The notes under the pieces: generated by a model
Databases searched by the model: none
Told to the model about the DNA's origin: nothing
The model's input: only the letters and a program-made list of their open reading frames with translations
In this document: positions 1-6,466 of the stretch, one piece after another
How the letters are laid out: every line of letters begins with the position of its first letter
Numbering within the stretch: the first letter of the stretch is position 1
Position numbers and translations under genes: made by a program
Assembly (NCBI GenBank): GCA_964450345.1
Contig: CAYVEL010000018.1
Location: forward strand, 1 to 11,707
Reading direction: 5' to 3'
Origin: JAPLZH01 sp964450345
GTDB taxonomy: Bacteria > Patescibacteriota > Minisyncoccia > Phycocordibacterales > PALSA-1337
DNA length: 11,707 bases

Positions 1-2
1 AG

Positions 3-821
3 CCATACGAGGTTAATACCAATCTTTCAGAATTTCTAACGAATGTTTCAAGTAATAACATTCCTGGTCATGGTTATCCTGAGGCTCTAGATAATCTTAA
101 GAAGGCCTATTCATATAATACAGGATATCTTCAGGAGGTAGCTGAGAACTCAATGATTCAGGGTTCTAAGATAATTAAAGGTTTATCTGTAACAGATAAA
201 GTTAAAGCACTCGATGCAGAAGTTACAATAAGAAAGATTATTGATGCTGAGATTAAGCAGTCTCCTAATGATCCTAGACTATATTTATTCTACGGTTCTT
301 TCTTAGCTGATATTGGTCAGGTTAAAGAAGCTGAAAAACAGTTAGCTAAAGCAGTAGAGCTTTCTAAAAATAAACAGAGTATATTAGCTAATTATGCGAA
401 TATCCTGTACTTCAATGGTAAGACACAAGAGGCATACGATGCGCTTAAGAAGGCTTATGAATTAGAACCAAGCTATAGAGATATGCGTATTGCTTATGCT
501 GGTGTAGCTTTGTCACTTGGTAAGACAGAAGTTTTTGATCTTATAAAGACAGATTTAGCGAATGCTCCCATAGACGATATGGTGGTGAAGGGGTTATTAG
601 TATCAGGAAAACTTTCAGTATTAAGTGATTATTTGAAAGAGTATCTAAAAGAGAATCCTAATGCAGATCAGGTTAGAGCAAACTTAATTTACTCATATAT
701 TCTAGCTAAGAATAGATGGAGTGCTTTGGTAGAACTTGATAAATTCATAGAATTAAGACCAGCACAAAAAGCTTATTTGGAAGCAAAGAAGCAAGAAGTC
801 AAAGATATGAAGTTTGAATAG
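3..821 (+). CDS. TPR-repeat protein, C-terminal part; possibly the tail of an O-antigen ligase/polymerase-like protein (5' end outside the window)
   Basis: The frame is open from the left edge of the window to the TAG at 819-821, so about 272 C-terminal residues are visible; the first internal ATG (153) is not a convincing start. At least two good tetratricopeptide repeats are seen at about residues 90-157 of the visible part (segments around YGSFLADIGQVKEAEKQLAK and YANILYFNGKTQEAYDALKK), followed by more degenerate helical repeats to about 255. TPRs are protein-protein interaction scaffolds. No signal peptide or membrane segment is visible in this part. The segment just before the repeats (NLKKAYSYNTGYLQEV) resembles, from memory, the linker that joins the membrane domain of Wzy/O-antigen-ligase proteins to a TPR tail in Parcubacteria. 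That identity is an inference; the TPR call is firm. A strong terminator follows, so this is the end of its transcript. Confidence 0.8.
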   Translation, partial: PYEVNTNLSEFLTNVSSNNIPGHGYPEALDNLKKAYSYNTGYLQEVAENSMIQGSKIIKGLSVTDKVKALDAEVTIRKIIDAEIKQSPNDPRLYLFYGSFLADIGQVKEAEKQLAKAVELSKNKQSILANYANILYFNGKTQEAYDALKKAYELEPSYRDMRIAYAGVALSLGKTEVFDLIKTDLANAPIDDMVVKGLLVSGKLSVLSDYLKEYLKENPNADQVRANLIYSYILAKNRWSALVELDKFIELRPAQKAYLEAKKQEVKDMKFE

Positions 822-836
822 TCTAAAGAATCACTA

Positions 837-872
837 AAACAAAAAAGCGCTTATTAGGGCGCTTTTTTGTTT
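837..872 (+). terminator. Rho-independent terminator after the TPR gene
   Basis: Perfect inverted repeat: arm 837-850 (AAACAAAAAAGCGC) pairs with 859-872 (GCGCTTTTTTGTTT), with an 8-nt loop. The GC core is only 4 bp; the rest is an A-tract facing a T-tract, so it can act in either direction. It begins 15 bp after the TAG of the TPR gene. Confidence 0.88.
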
Positions 873-941
873 GCTCTATTTTCAGCCTTATTTTACAAGG
901 ATTTTAAATAGGAAGTGGGCAGTATTAATCCACTTAAATAT

Positions 942-969
942 TTGACATATAGTTTAAAAGTGGTAGAGT
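942..969 (+). promoter_or_regulatory. Putative sigma-70-type promoter for the PEP-CTERM gene
   Basis: A perfect -35 TTGACA (942-947) is followed after 16 bp by TAGAGT (964-969), a 4/6 match to TATAAT. Transcription would start near 976 and give a leader of about 65 nt. An imperfect operator-like inverted repeat AAGTGG...CCACTT (913-918 / 930-935) lies just upstream, and AAGTGG recurs at 958-963 inside the spacer. The -10 is weak, so the call is moderate. Confidence 0.42.
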
Positions 970-979
970 TGACTTAAAT

Positions 980-1021
980 CGAAAACAGTGTTAGTTCCAC
1001 GTTTGGAATTAGACTGTTTTC
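980..1021 (+). promoter_or_regulatory. Leader hairpin upstream of the PEP-CTERM gene
   Basis: GAAAACAGT near 980 pairs perfectly with ACTGTTTTC ending near 1021. Inside, TTCCA pairs with TGGAA around a CGTT tetraloop, with an internal loop between the two stems. If the promoter call is right, the hairpin sits at the very 5' end of the mRNA, about 20 nt before the ATG. No U-tract follows, so it is not a terminator. A stabilising or regulatory leader is possible; I recognise no known riboswitch. Confidence 0.45.
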
Positions 1022-1040
1022 CCCGAACCTTGTAACGCTT

Positions 1041-1754
1041 ATGAAAAATAAAGCACTTGCAGTTGTCCTGCTCGCGATGGTGTTCGTCATGCTCCAGGTC
1101 CTTACGGCTTCGGCGCAGATGGTCAGCATCACTGAGATTATGATGGGAAATCTTTCCTCTCTCAGCAATTCCCCTTCTGTTTATTTGACTGGCGATAACA
1201 GCTCCGCTTCCACCTCTTTTGATACCAAGGATTCAGATTTGTATTACAATTCTGGGCCTGGTTGGTGGACGGGCGGTTTACCCGTTCATACTAGTTTAAG
1301 TTTTAGTAGTGTTAGTAATTCTGTTACTTTAACTAGGCATGTTGATCACTTGGGTTTAGATAGTATGATCTCTCTCGAGAAAGCACTACCACTAAACTTT
1401 TCAAGTATGGATTCTTTTGCTATCTATTTGGATAGCTACGATTCTAATCCAGCGAATACAATCTCTATTAGCAATATTCATCTTAACGGGAGCCTGTTTA
1501 TAGATGATGTCTTATCGGTTTCGGCCGGAGATTCCAGATTGTATTTTTGTGATCCGTCGGCTCCGATCACGTCTTTAACTTTTGATGTGACCTTTGGAGC
1601 AGGTTCGTCTTTTGATTTGGATACCGCTAGGTTTGAATTATATGCTTTTGATTCGGCTCATATTCCGACTATTCAGTCGGTCCCTGAACCGTCTACAGTA
1701 GCATTATCGCTTATCGGCATCTCCAGTATTTTATTTTTTCGTAAGAAGGCCTAA
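1041..1754 (+). CDS. Secreted PEP-CTERM (exosortase-sorted) protein of unknown function
   Basis: The protein has 237 residues. It begins with a Sec signal peptide: MKNK, a hydrophobic core at 5-22, and a likely cleavage after ASA at residue 25. It ends with a complete PEP-CTERM sorting signal: VPEPS at 214-218, a hydrophobic segment at 219-233 and a basic tail RKKA. In the known family this tail is cut by an exosortase in the inner membrane and the protein goes to the surface or an extracellular matrix. The middle (about 26-210) is rich in Ser, Asp and Leu with alternating beta-like segments and one Cys (170); I recognise no catalytic domain. It has no exosortase or polysaccharide genes next to it here. 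Its 5' end is unlike its neighbours in composition: 35 of 60 bases in 1061-1120 are G or C. The ATG at 1041 is chosen because it gives the intact signal peptide; no Shine-Dalgarno precedes it. Confidence 0.85.
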   Translation: MKNKALAVVLLAMVFVMLQVLTASAQMVSITEIMMGNLSSLSNSPSVYLTGDNSSASTSFDTKDSDLYYNSGPGWWTGGLPVHTSLSFSSVSNSVTLTRHVDHLGLDSMISLEKALPLNFSSMDSFAIYLDSYDSNPANTISISNIHLNGSLFIDDVLSVSAGDSRLYFCDPSAPITSLTFDVTFGAGSSFDLDTARFELYAFDSAHIPTIQSVPEPSTVALSLIGISSILFFRKKA

Positions 1755-1779
1755 CACACAAGCCTATGTTGTTTTACGT

Positions 1780-1831
1780 AAAAACAAGTCGTCGAAGCAT
1801 CACTTAAAATGTGAAGCGTCGACGACTTTTT
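1780..1831. terminator. Bidirectional terminator between convergent genes
   Basis: Arms 1788-1803 and 1811-1826 form a 16-bp stem (14 paired, two mismatches) around a 7-nt loop. On the plus strand TTTTT (1827-1831) follows; on the minus strand the run of A at 1780-1784 supplies the T-tract. It lies between the PEP-CTERM gene, read rightward, and the pilin gene, read leftward, and so serves both. Confidence 0.87.
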
Positions 1832-1839
1832 GTTATTTA

Positions 1840-2394
1840 TTACCAACCACTATTATCGTGACAAACAGAAGAGTTCGTTACTATAGAATTAGTTTTATTG
1901 CTTCTTAGACAGAAAAATTTTGATGCGTCACTTTTTAATCTCGCATATATAGAATAGGTGTCATTAAAAGAGCCATTTATTATATTTGAAATACCGGTAC
2001 TAAATACAGATGATTTTGTTACAAGATATTTACATACATTGTTTATATTTTGAGAAGATGCTGGGGGGTATAGAATATCACATCCTGCTGAGTCGTATAT
2101 ACTACAATTGTAGGATATATTATTATTTATAGCACAATAAATTGATGTTGATACAATGTTTGTACATGTTCCAGCTAGCGAGCATGCTGTAGGTGTAACT
2201 CCGCTCAGTGTGCCCTTTGTAGAATATTCCATTTCGTAAGCATTTCTCATTTCTATCATTGCTTTATAAATTGCGGCATCGTCGGCTTTTTTACGAGCGT
2301 TCTGAGTGGACACTAATATAACACTGCTTAATACAGAGATAATTGACATTACCACTAGTAATTCTATTAGAGTAAAAGCTTTTGTGTATTTCAT
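1840..2394 (-). CDS. Type IV pilin-like / pseudopilin protein (prepilin N-terminal methylation motif)
   Basis: The protein has 184 residues. The N-terminus is a class III signal: MKYTKA, then FTLIELLVV, with Ala at -1 of the likely prepilin peptidase site, Phe at +1 and the conserved Glu at +5 (residue 11). A hydrophobic helix runs to about residue 29, then an amphipathic stretch (NARKKADDAAIYKAM) and a globular C-terminal part. That part holds eight cysteines (71, 77, 87, 97, 105, 121, 162, 178), enough for four disulfides outside the cell. A motif near the end (YSIYARLKSDASKFFCL) resembles what I recall from Patescibacteria pilins. Such proteins build type IV pili or type II secretion pseudopili. 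No pilus assembly genes are in the window. It is transcribed alone and leftward; the start is fixed by the pilin motif, and no Shine-Dalgarno stands at a usable distance. Confidence 0.9.
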   Translation of the reverse strand: MKYTKAFTLIELLVVMSIISVLSSVILVSTQNARKKADDAAIYKAMIEMRNAYEMEYSTKGTLSGVTPTACSLAGTCTNIVSTSIYCAINNNISYNCSIYDSAGCDILYPPASSQNINNVCKYLVTKSSVFSTGISNIINGSFNDTYSIYARLKSDASKFFCLRSNKTNSIVTNSSVCHDNSGW

Positions 2395-2497
2395 GACGGT
2401 ATTAGCTTTATTTTATACCTCTTTTAGCATAATTACTATAGGGTATCCACAGGTGGATGTTTTAGAGATTTAGGTTTTATTTTAAATGAATATTTTG

Positions 2498-2527
2498 TTG
2501 ACATACGTGTATTTTAGGGTATATAAT
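2498..2527 (+). promoter_or_regulatory. Strong sigma-70-type promoter for a short transcript
   Basis: Perfect TTGACA (2498-2503) and perfect TATAAT (2522-2527) are separated by 18 bp; TATATA at 2520-2525 gives an alternative 16-bp spacing. Transcription would start near 2534. No protein gene follows within 300 bp, and a terminator lies at 2584-2611. Confidence 0.68.
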
Positions 2528-2533
2528 ATTGGT

Positions 2534-2611
2534 GTGAGTGCTAGAACAAATGTCTAGCAAATCCAAATATAGTTGTCAGGATTGACCGGCTTTGGCCGGT
2601 CTTTCCGTTTT
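2534..2611 (+). ncRNA. Candidate small RNA of about 80 nt (novel, predicted from promoter and terminator)
   Basis: The stretch between the consensus promoter and the terminator would give an RNA of about 75-80 nt with two hairpins: a 5' stem GCTAGA/TCTAGC (2540-2545 / 2553-2558, 7-nt loop) and the terminator stem at the 3' end, with a single-stranded, A-rich linker between (about 2559-2583). This is the usual plan of a trans-acting small RNA. I recognise no named family. It could instead be a short terminated leader of the following gene. The 5' end is estimated from the -10 position. Confidence 0.45.
2584..2611 (+). terminator. Rho-independent terminator of the candidate small RNA
   Basis: Perfect 7-bp stem GACCGGC (2584-2590) / GCCGGTC (2595-2601) with a TTTG loop, followed by TTTCCGTTTTT. 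The U-tract is interrupted by CCG, so it may be somewhat leaky, but stem strength and position are good. Confidence 0.7.
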
Positions 2612-2685
2612 TAAGCTAGGAGCTTATGTTTTAAATTCTTAATAAATTTTAATAAAGTTTAGATAAAGCGGCTGTAGATTGTGAA

Positions 2686-2713
2686 TTGCACTAGTTTGGG
2701 GATTTTATATAAT
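2686..2713 (+). promoter_or_regulatory. Possible promoter of the murB-secA region
   Basis: A perfect TATAAT (2708-2713) is preceded at 16 bp by TTGCAC (2686-2691), which matches TTGACA only in its first three bases. Transcription would start near 2720 and leave a leader of about 150 nt before murB. The weak -35 makes this tentative. Confidence 0.35.
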
Positions 2714-2727
2714 TGAGAAGGACGGTC

Positions 2728-2832
2728 TTTGGATTGTTCCAAGAAGCGGTCTGCGACGGCACTCACAATGACAACACTTTGGAGCTAGCACTCGCAGACC
2801 ACTTTTGGGCGCAATAGGCGCAAAGAAGCGCC
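2728..2832 (+). promoter_or_regulatory. GC-rich, hairpin-rich stretch upstream of murB (structured leader or degenerate palindromic repeat)
   Basis: Three inverted repeats follow one another: TTGGA/TCCAA with a TTGT loop (2729-2733 / 2738-2742); a perfect 9-bp pair GGTCTGCGA (2748-2756) and TCGCAGACC (2792-2800) 35 nt apart; and GGCGC/GCGCC with an AAAGAA loop (2817-2821 / 2828-2832), with a second GGCGC copy at 2808-2812 that could compete for the same partner. ATTGT (2733-2737) and ACAAT (2765-2769) also match. No U-tract follows. It may be a regulatory leader of murB or a relic of a dispersed palindromic repeat. Confidence 0.4.
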
Positions 2833-2871
2833 AGTTTATGTTCCGTATCGGTCTCGCTTTTATTTTATTGT

Positions 2872-3888
2872 ATGAATATTAAAGAACAAGAATATCTAAA
2901 AAAATACACGACTTTTAAAACTGGTGGTCCAGCTTCTTTTTTTATTGATGTTAATAGTGAGGCGGGGGTTATAGAAGCGCTACGTTTTGCTCGTAATAAG
3001 AATTTATCCGCTTTCATTCTCGGTGGAGGTGCGAATCTTCTTTTTAAAGATTCTGGATTTGATGGGGTAGTTATAAGACTAAATAATAAAGAAGTTACTT
3101 TTAATGAATTTCCTAATGGTAAGGTAGAAGTGGTGGTTGATGCAGGAATGGATTGGGATGAATTAGTTGCTCTTACTGTAGAGAAAGGACTACATGGTTT
3201 AGAAAATTTATCTTTAATTCCAGGAAGAGTAGGTGCTAGTCCTGTACAGAATATTGGTGCATATGGTGTAGAGGTGAAAGACAGAATTTCTTTTGTAGAG
3301 ACTATTGATAAGAGAGATTTTTCAAAAAAAGTATTTTCACCTCGTGAATGTGAATTTTCATATAGGAATAGTTTCTTTAAAACTCCGGAAGGAAAGAATT
3401 ACGTGGTTACTAAAGTTGGTTTTATGCTCGAGATAAAAGGTTCTTTGAATATAGAGTATAAGGATATAAAAGAATATTTTGAGACTACGGGTAAGAATGT
3501 AGATTTAATTAATGTTAGAAAGGCTATTATAGAAGTTAGAAACAAGAAGCTTCCAGATCATAAAGTTTTCGGAACTGCCGGATCATTTTTTAAGAATCCA
3601 ATAATAGATATTGATCTATATCATGAGCTACTTAAGAAATATCCAGGAATTCCGGCCCATAAAGAGAGTGAGGGATTTGTTAAGATTCCGCTCGGTTTCA
3701 TTATTGATAAGATTTGCGGAATGAGAGGGTATAAGGATGGAAAAGTTTCTACACATAAAGATCAGGCACTCGTGATAGTTAGTGAAGGGGCTAAAGCTTC
3801 GGAAATTATAGGTTTTGCAAATAAAATATCAGAAGCTGTTTTTAGTAAAACAGGTATTAAAATTGAGAGAGAAGTAGAGATAATCTAG
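2872..3888 (+). CDS. murB: UDP-N-acetylenolpyruvoylglucosamine reductase
   Basis: MurB reduces UDP-GlcNAc-enolpyruvate to UDP-MurNAc with NADPH and FAD, the second committed step of peptidoglycan precursor synthesis, in the cytoplasm. The protein has 338 residues, close to the E. coli length of about 342. Visible family marks: KYTTFKTGGPA at 11-21; the FAD-binding GGGANLLF at 51-58; SLIPGRVGASPVQNIGAYG at 114-132; YRNSFFK with the catalytic-region Arg165; AGSFFKNP with Ser238, the general acid; and IEREVEII at the C-terminus with Glu334 in the place of the third active-site residue. All three key residues are therefore present. The ATG at 2872 gives the expected N-terminus and has no Shine-Dalgarno. 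secA begins 57 bp downstream with no terminator between, so they may be co-transcribed. Confidence 0.97.
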   Translation: MNIKEQEYLKKYTTFKTGGPASFFIDVNSEAGVIEALRFARNKNLSAFILGGGANLLFKDSGFDGVVIRLNNKEVTFNEFPNGKVEVVVDAGMDWDELVALTVEKGLHGLENLSLIPGRVGASPVQNIGAYGVEVKDRISFVETIDKRDFSKKVFSPRECEFSYRNSFFKTPEGKNYVVTKVGFMLEIKGSLNIEYKDIKEYFETTGKNVDLINVRKAIIEVRNKKLPDHKVFGTAGSFFKNPIIDIDLYHELLKKYPGIPAHKESEGFVKIPLGFIIDKICGMRGYKDGKVSTHKDQALVIVSEGAKASEIIGFANKISEAVFSKTGIKIEREVEII

Positions 3889-3932
3889 TGATTTAGATTA
3901 ACTTTGGGCTTTATATCACCTCGTTTTCGTGC

Positions 3933-3938
3933 TATATT
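3933..3938 (+). promoter_or_regulatory. Possible -10 box giving a leaderless secA transcript
   Basis: TATATT lies 7 bp before the secA ATG (3946), so a transcript from it would start at or next to the start codon. No good -35 is found at the matching distance (CTTTAT-like only). The same arrangement precedes gatB. Confidence 0.25.
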
Positions 3939-3945
3939 CGATTCT

Positions 3946-6444
3946 ATGGAAATATTGAAAAAGGTATTCGGCGACCCTCAGAAGAAGGCTGCGAATAAGT
4001 ATTGGCCAAAAGTTAAAGAAATTAATGCTTTAGAGCCTAAAATCAGTGCTTTAAGCAATGAAGAACTAAAAGCTAAAACAGCAGAGTTTAAGGCTTTGCT
4101 TTCTAGTGGAAAGAAAATTTCTGATATTTTACCAGAAGCTTTCGCTGTGGTTCGTGAAGCTTCTAAGAGAACTTTAGGTCAGAGACATTTCGATGTTCAG
4201 CTTATCGGTGGAATGATTCTTAATGATGGAAAGATTGCTGAGATGAGAACTGGTGAAGGTAAGACTCTGGTGGCTACACTTCCGACTTATATAAATGCAT
4301 TATCTGGAAAAGGAGTTCATGTAGTTACTGTTAACGATTATCTATCTCGAAGAGATGCTGTGTGGATGGGACAGATTTATGATTTTCTAGGATTAACTGT
4401 TGGAGTAGTCGCTCATGATCAGTCATATGTATATGATCAGAATCATGTAAATAAAGAAGAAGAAAAAGATAAAGAAAGAGATGAGAAGGGTGCTTTTCAT
4501 ATTGTCTATGAATTTCTAAGACCGGTTTCTAGAAAAGACGCTTACATGGCAGATATTACTTATGGTACAAACCATGAGTTTGGTTTTGATTATTTGAGAG
4601 ATAATCTTGAATACAGACAGGATGCGTTAAGACAGCGTGAATTTAATTTCGCAGTAGTGGATGAGGTAGACTCAATTCTTATTGATGAGGCTAGAACTCC
4701 GCTTATTATTGCTTCTCCAACTTCAGATTCAGAACATCTCTATGTTACTTTCGCGAAGATTGCTAGAGAACTTAATGAAGGTGAAGATTATGAAGTGGAT
4801 CTAAAGAAGAAAGCTATTTCTTTAAAAGATTCTGGAATTAATAAAGCAGAGAAGGCTCTAGGAATTTCTAATATTTATTCTGATGGAGGTGTAAAATTCG
4901 TGCATCACCTAGAGACAGCTGTTCGTGCTAAAGCTATCTTTAAGATTGATAAGGACTATGTGGTTAAAGATAATGAAATTATTATCGTAGATGAATTTAC
5001 TGGAAGAATGCAGCCAGGACGTCGTTGGTCAGAAGGATTACACCAGGCTATGGAGGCTAAAGAAGGGGTATCTATTCAGAAAGAGTCTAGAACATTTGCT
5101 TCTATTACGTATCAAAACTATTTCAGAATGTATCCTAAGCTTTCAGGTATGACCGGTACTGCTTATACATCGAGTGAAGAGTTTTATAAGGTGTATGGTC
5201 TAGATGTGGTAGTAGTTCCTACAAATAACAATATTCAGAGAATAGATAAGAATGATTTAATTTTCCAGTCTGAAAAAGGAAAGTTTACTGCCATTGCTCG
5301 TGATGTAAAAGAGATTCATAAGACAGGACAGCCTGTGCTCGTAGGTACTGCTTCAGTAGAAAAGAATGAGATTTTGTCTCAGTATTTTAAGATAGAAGGA
5401 ATTCCTCATGAAGTTCTAAATGCTAAGAATCATGAAAGAGAAGGAGAAATTATTGCACAAGCTGGTAAGAAAGGTGCGGTAACTATTGCTACAAATATGG
5501 CTGGTCGTGGAGTGGATATTAAGCTTGGTGGTAATCCTACAACTCCAGAATTGAGTTCTGAAATTAAGGGTCTCGGTGGTCTATGCGTTATTGGTACAGA
5601 AAGACATGAAGCTAGAAGAATTGATAATCAGCTTCGTGGTCGTTCAGGAAGACAGGGTGATCCAGGTATGACTAGATTTTATGTTTCTATGGAAGATTCT
5701 CTAATGAAAATTTTCGCTTCAGAAACCATGAAGAAGGTTATGGGTAAATTAAATGTTCCAGAAGATCAGCCGGTAGAATTTGCTCTTATAACTAAAGCTC
5801 TTGAGACAGCACAGACTAAGGTGGAGGGTCTTAACTTTGATGCTAGAAAACATACTCTAGAATATGACGATGTTCTTAATCATCAGAGAAAGATTGTTTA
5901 TGCTAGAAGAAAGAAATTGCTTCTAGGCTCGATCGAAGATGTTAAGGCAAAGTACGTGGAAATGTACGGTGACGATACCGAAGTTTGGAATATTATGAAA
6001 GATAGAGAAGCACAGTTCGGTGAAGAGAAGTGGTGGAATACTATGCGTCAGCTTCTATTACAGACTATCGATATGTTCTGGGTAGATCATCTAGAAATTA
6101 TGGATTACACGAAGTCGAGCGTAAGTCTTCGTGGATACGGTCAGCGTGATCCTCTAGTAGAATATAAAAAAGAAGGATTGTCTTTATTTAAGAGAATGGA
6201 ATTTTCTATCCAAGATCAGATAAAGCAGATGCTTCCTAATATTGGTACACAGGTTAAAGCTCCAGAACAAGAAAAATTACAGGAAGTTAAAGAAGGAGCT
6301 AATAATCTAACTGGTAACGATGGTTCTAAAAATAAACTTTCACACAGAAACGGAGAAGGTGATCCTAGATTCGCTGGAGTAGGAAGAAATGATGAATGTC
6401 CTTGTGGAAGTGGAAAGAAATTTAAGAAGTGTCACGGAGCTTAA
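3946..6444 (+). CDS. secA: Protein translocase subunit SecA (preprotein translocase ATPase)
   Basis: SecA is the ATPase that drives unfolded preproteins through SecYEG. The start is set at the ATG at 3946, giving MEILKKVFGD, the usual N-terminus; an upstream TTG (3904) would add 14 atypical residues. The protein has 832 residues. In order: Walker A GEGKT (103-107); DEVDSILIDEARTP (239-252) with the Walker B acid; preprotein-binding region about 255-400; TNMAGRGVDI (516-525) and QLRGRSGRQGDPG (562-574) of NBD2; LRGYGQRDPLVEYKKEG (728-744); and a C-terminal zinc site Cys818, Cys820, Cys829, His830, which in known SecA binds SecB or ribosomes. Two oddities: a charged insertion at about 154-193 in NBD1, and a helical wing domain about 50 residues shorter than in E. 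coli as I recall it (short link 655-705). A 22-bp gap separates it from the epimerase gene. Confidence 0.97.
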   Translation: MEILKKVFGDPQKKAANKYWPKVKEINALEPKISALSNEELKAKTAEFKALLSSGKKISDILPEAFAVVREASKRTLGQRHFDVQLIGGMILNDGKIAEMRTGEGKTLVATLPTYINALSGKGVHVVTVNDYLSRRDAVWMGQIYDFLGLTVGVVAHDQSYVYDQNHVNKEEEKDKERDEKGAFHIVYEFLRPVSRKDAYMADITYGTNHEFGFDYLRDNLEYRQDALRQREFNFAVVDEVDSILIDEARTPLIIASPTSDSEHLYVTFAKIARELNEGEDYEVDLKKKAISLKDSGINKAEKALGISNIYSDGGVKFVHHLETAVRAKAIFKIDKDYVVKDNEIIIVDEFTGRMQPGRRWSEGLHQAMEAKEGVSIQKESRTFASITYQNYFRMYPKLSGMTGTAYTSSEEFYKVYGLDVVVVPTNNNIQRIDKNDLIFQSEKGKFTAIARDVKEIHKTGQPVLVGTASVEKNEILSQYFKIEGIPHEVLNAKNHEREGEIIAQAGKKGAVTIATNMAGRGVDIKLGGNPTTPELSSEIKGLGGLCVIGTERHEARRIDNQLRGRSGRQGDPGMTRFYVSMEDSLMKIFASETMKKVMGKLNVPEDQPVEFALITKALETAQTKVEGLNFDARKHTLEYDDVLNHQRKIVYARRKKLLLGSIEDVKAKYVEMYGDDTEVWNIMKDREAQFGEEKWWNTMRQLLLQTIDMFWVDHLEIMDYTKSSVSLRGYGQRDPLVEYKKEGLSLFKRMEFSIQDQIKQMLPNIGTQVKAPEQEKLQEVKEGANNLTGNDGSKNKLSHRNGEGDPRFAGVGRNDECPCGSGKKFKKCHGA

Positions 6445-6466
6445 TTTTTAATTAATTATCCAAAAC

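Larger units (their letters stand above)
2395..2871. other. Protein-free region of 477 bp holding a candidate small RNA and a structured murB leader
   Basis: No convincing protein gene is present on either strand. It holds, in order: the upstream region of the leftward pilin gene (2395 to about 2450), where AT-rich -10-like words occur but no pair of boxes is convincing; a small hairpin at about 2443-2456 (ATCCA...TGGAT); a strong rightward promoter (2498-2527) with a terminator 57 bp later; a second short inverted repeat TAAGCT-AGG-AGCTTA (2612-2626); a weaker promoter (2686-2713); and a GC-rich stretch (49 of 90 bases in 2741-2830) with several inverted repeats before murB. No tRNA fold was found. 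Confidence 0.7.

Noticed and set aside
974..1168. Minus-strand open frame of 64 codons
   Set aside because: It lies antisense over the signal-peptide region of the PEP-CTERM gene and over its leader hairpin; no family resemblance, no promoter or terminator of its own.
2550..2585. Eleven-codon serine-rich leader peptide (MSSKSKYSCQD) with a stop at the terminator stem, as in attenuation
   Set aside because: No ribosome-binding sequence, no run of one codon type, and the next gene (murB) is nearly 290 bp away with no link to serine; chance ORF more likely.
2612..2871. tRNA or other known structural RNA in the gene-free region before murB
   Set aside because: No cloverleaf, no T-loop GTTCGA-like word and no CCA end were found; the hairpins do not match a family I know.
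3904..3945. TTG start for secA, 14 codons upstream
   Set aside because: MEILKKVFGD from the ATG at 3946 is the normal SecA N-terminus; the extra residues have no counterpart.
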